Part shown: one piece after another, positions 62,205 to 64,000 of the stretch | How the letters are laid out: each line of letters opens with the position of its first letter | How positions within the stretch are numbered: the first letter of the stretch is position 1 | Assembly (NCBI RefSeq): GCF_024704385.1 | Contig: NZ_JAJDFX010000002.1 | Coordinates: 2,914,001 to 2,978,000 of the forward strand | DNA length: 64,000 nucleotides | DNA from: Cellulomonas sp. P24 | GTDB lineage: Bacteria; Actinomycetota; Actinomycetes; Actinomycetales; Cellulomonadaceae | Direction: 5' to 3' | The notes under the pieces: generated by a model | Told to the model about the DNA's origin: nothing | Seen by the model: only the letters and a program-made list of their open reading frames with translations | Database searches by the model: none | Translations under genes and position numbers: made by a program

Positions 62205-63083
62205 TCAGGTGACGGCGTCGTGCAGCTCCTGGGCGTGGACCGCAAGCCATTCCTGACGCCGAAGGATGCGGTCGCCGACCCCTGCGTCCCACATGCGTCG
62301 CCAGCCACCGCCGAGGTGGTCGGCACGATGCTTCATCTGATGCCAGGTCCGGTCGGCAGCGTTCAGCATGACCGGGACGAGCAGCTGACGCTCCGGGCCC
62401 GAGAGCCCATAGGCGTCGACGAGCGTCGTGGCTCTGGCGAGGGGGTCGACGTCGCGCAGGACCGGTTCGCGGTCGCCGATCGGCATCAACGGCGCCCACC
62501 ACTGAAGAACGTTGCCCACCTCCTCGGTCCGCGTGGCCGGTCTCACCAGATCGAAGTCGATCAGCGCGACGGCCACCGAGTCGCGGAACACGACGTTCTC
62601 CGGAGTCACGTCCATGTGGCCAAGAAGCTCAGCGGGCCCCGCGATCGAGGCCGGCATCCCCACCGGAGCTGCGACCCGGGTGCCAGCACAGGGAGCGGGG
62701 ATCGCCAGCGTGGCCACGGCGTCATCGTAGGAACGCACCAGGCGAGCCACGCTGGCGATGCGTTGCTCGTCGGCCACCCACGCCGGCCAGGGGCGCCCCG
62801 CCACCTCCCCGGCAACGAAGGTCAGCACCTCACGGCCCTGTGCGTCGAGCCCGAGGAACCGAGGCGCCCCGGCGAAACCGACCCGGTCAAGATGGGCGAG
62901 GACCTCGTGGACGAGCCACGAGTGCGGGCCGACGGGGCGGCGGACCGTGTTCCCGACCCGCACCACCCCGTCGGTGACGTCACCACCAGGGAGCGGCACC
63001 TCCGCCTCGTCGCCCGCAGGAAGACCCTCAGCCACTACCCCGGAGGAGGGATCCGCGCCTCGTCGGTCCGGGCTCGCGGTCAT
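62205..63083 (-). CDS. APH-type phosphotransferase family protein
   Basis: A 292-residue aminoglycoside phosphotransferase-fold kinase. The catalytic loop is LLGHMDVTPENVVF (D...N) and the metal Asp lies in VALIDFDLVRPA. A variable N-terminal region ends with VRRPVGPHSWLVHEVL. The family phosphorylates aminoglycosides, choline or other substrates; the actual substrate is unknown. ATG at 63083 is the most likely start. Confidence 0.8.
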   Translation of the reverse strand: MTASPDRRGADPSSGVVAEGLPAGDEAEVPLPGGDVTDGVVRVGNTVRRPVGPHSWLVHEVLAHLDRVGFAGAPRFLGLDAQGREVLTFVAGEVAGRPWPAWVADEQRIASVARLVRSYDDAVATLAIPAPCAGTRVAAPVGMPASIAGPAELLGHMDVTPENVVFRDSVAVALIDFDLVRPATRTEEVGNVLQWWAPLMPIGDREPVLRDVDPLARATTLVDAYGLSGPERQLLVPVMLNAADRTWHQMKHRADHLGGGWRRMWDAGVGDRILRRQEWLAVHAQELHDAVT

Positions 63084-63290
63084 CGCTTGATTCTCGCGCA
63101 CGAGCCACCGCACGAGCGCCACAGGGACTCAGTCGTGTGGCGCTCCCTCAGCACTCGGTCGTGGGCGACCTCGACGGCCCGACCGCGGTGGTCACGCGGC
63201 TTCGATGTCGCTGAATTCCCCACAAGGGCCGCGCAACCGGACCTGAACGACACGTAGCCGCCGACGCGCGGGTTCACCAGCGCAGCGCGG
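63084..63290. other. Intergenic, no gene recognised
   Basis: A gap of about 200 bases upstream of the APH-type gene with no clear feature. Confidence 0.4.
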
Positions 63291-63920
63291 TTACTCCCGG
63301 ACGAGGGCCCGGTCACCCGTTGTCGCGGACAGAGAAAGGAGTGCGGCAGGGAGGAGCATTCCGATGCATGCCACGATGAAGGGCGCTACCAGTGCGGCTC
63401 GCTCGAGGGAGACGGCACCCGCCGCAGCGGCCGCGAAGCACCAGAGCGTGAACCTCGATCCGCCCCGACGAGAGGTCCGCACCACGAGGCCGGCGGCGAC
63501 AGCAACTCCGAGGCTCTGTGCCGCGGCTGTCCACACGTCGGCGAGGGTTGGATCGTCGAGGCCCGTGCCCGTGCCGGACAGAGTGAACCCGACTCCCACT
63601 CCTCCGCCTATCGCCATGGGTACCGCGCCCCAGAGCGCAAGGTCGCGCGCCATCATGGCCCGTGCCTCGGGGGTCCGACGGGCGATCGCCCCGATCCGCA
63701 TCCAGAAGATCAGGAGGGCGAAGAACGCCCACAACGCCAGCGTCGGCACGACGTACCCGACTCCATCCGGGCACATCCATTCGGCGACGCCTCCGGGCGC
63801 TGCCACGACGTCGCATCCGACATGTCGCGATCGGAGGATGCCGACGCCGATGAGAGTCGGAATCGGCGCCGTGACCGCGCCGACCATGGCGCCGCTCCGC
63901 AGTTGCCCCCGATAGTGCAC
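63291..63920 (-). CDS. Hypothetical multi-pass membrane protein
   Basis: A 209-residue protein with several hydrophobic segments, including VVPTLALWAFFALLIFW, AVPMAIGGGVGVGFTL and FIVACIGMLLPAALLSL. The start is GTG at 63920. Family unknown; no operon partner seen. Confidence 0.6.
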   Translation of the reverse strand: MHYRGQLRSGAMVGAVTAPIPTLIGVGILRSRHVGCDVVAAPGGVAEWMCPDGVGYVVPTLALWAFFALLIFWMRIGAIARRTPEARAMMARDLALWGAVPMAIGGGVGVGFTLSGTGTGLDDPTLADVWTAAAQSLGVAVAAGLVVRTSRRGGSRFTLWCFAAAAAGAVSLERAALVAPFIVACIGMLLPAALLSLSATTGDRALVRE

Positions 63921-64000
63921 GCCACGACCGTACTCGCCACGCTCTCCGCGCCGGCCCGACCGAGGTCGACGTGCTCGAGGTCCGGCAGATCAGGAACGAC

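Noticed and set aside
62154-63257. Plus-strand frame of 367 codons over the phosphotransferase
   Set aside because: It is His/Arg/Asp-rich without domains and opposite the APH-type gene.

Overview
The window is high-GC actinobacterial chromosome. I place it near the Cellulomonas group by overall gene content, which is an inference and not a measured identity. Supporting signs are strong C/G third-position bias, GTG and TTG starts, many 4-bp start/stop overlaps, a DasR-type N-acetylglucosamine regulon, a DtxR-family regulator, and a c-di-AMP riboswitch upstream of an NlpC/P60 cell-wall hydrolase.

Bases 1-38,900 are ordinary core-like sequence. They hold a purine permease, UDP-glucose dehydrogenase, a MarR/MFS pair, serC with an MFS gene, a DtxR-type regulator, riboswitch plus NlpC/P60, an HNH nuclease, a tandem universal stress protein, a ddaH-rocD arginine/ornithine pair, an aldo/keto reductase, an OsmC pair and a Gfo/Idh/MocA oxidoreductase. 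Next comes a full GlcNAc phosphotransferase regulon (ptsH, ptsI, EIIC, GntR regulator, two EIIB, EIIA, HAD phosphatase, mutarotase-like protein, nagA, nagB) with two DasR-box-like sites. After that is an envelope cassette (two-component system, lipoprotein, two membrane-fusion proteins, MacB-type ABC exporter). An ABC exporter with its TetR gene and an alpha/beta hydrolase with a WYL regulator follow.

At 38,921 lies tRNA-Arg(CCT). A degenerate copy of its 3' half occurs at 50,936-50,978, and both inner flanks carry GGTCAGCG repeats at 11-bp spacing. I read 38,994-50,978 as an old genomic island. It holds an IS630 relic, small membrane/unknown genes, an intact IS21-family element with a 5-bp target duplication, and a nucleotide/protein-modification locus. 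That locus has (a) a dTMP-kinase-like P-loop kinase and a thymidylate-synthase-fold enzyme, convergent with a protein of the 5-hmdU-kinase-helical / alpha-glutamyl-putrescinyl-thymine pyrophosphorylase type, and (b) a six-gene operon of acyl-carrier-like protein, second thymidylate-synthase-fold protein, holo-ACP synthase, XRE regulator, an ImmA/IrrE peptidase fused to a chagasin-like cysteine-protease inhibitor, and a papain-like protease. This is the best candidate for an undescribed system: chemistry reminiscent of DNA-base hypermodification, tied to a carrier protein and to a protease/inhibitor switch.

From 51,009 to about 59,900 is a mosaic of insertion sequences (ISL3, IS5 remnant, IS256 fragment) and accessory genes: a TetR/DHA2 efflux pair, a YidC homologue and a TetR/SDR pair. 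The end of the window carries a Ddn-like reductase, a tautomerase-fold protein without Pro-1, a PaiB-like protein, an APH-type phosphotransferase and a membrane protein.

Four genes (second membrane-fusion protein, TetR at 36.9 kb, holo-ACP synthase, SDR) are each broken by one base in a run of five to eight G. The shared pattern suggests homopolymer sequencing error or slippage rather than four independent pseudogenes.
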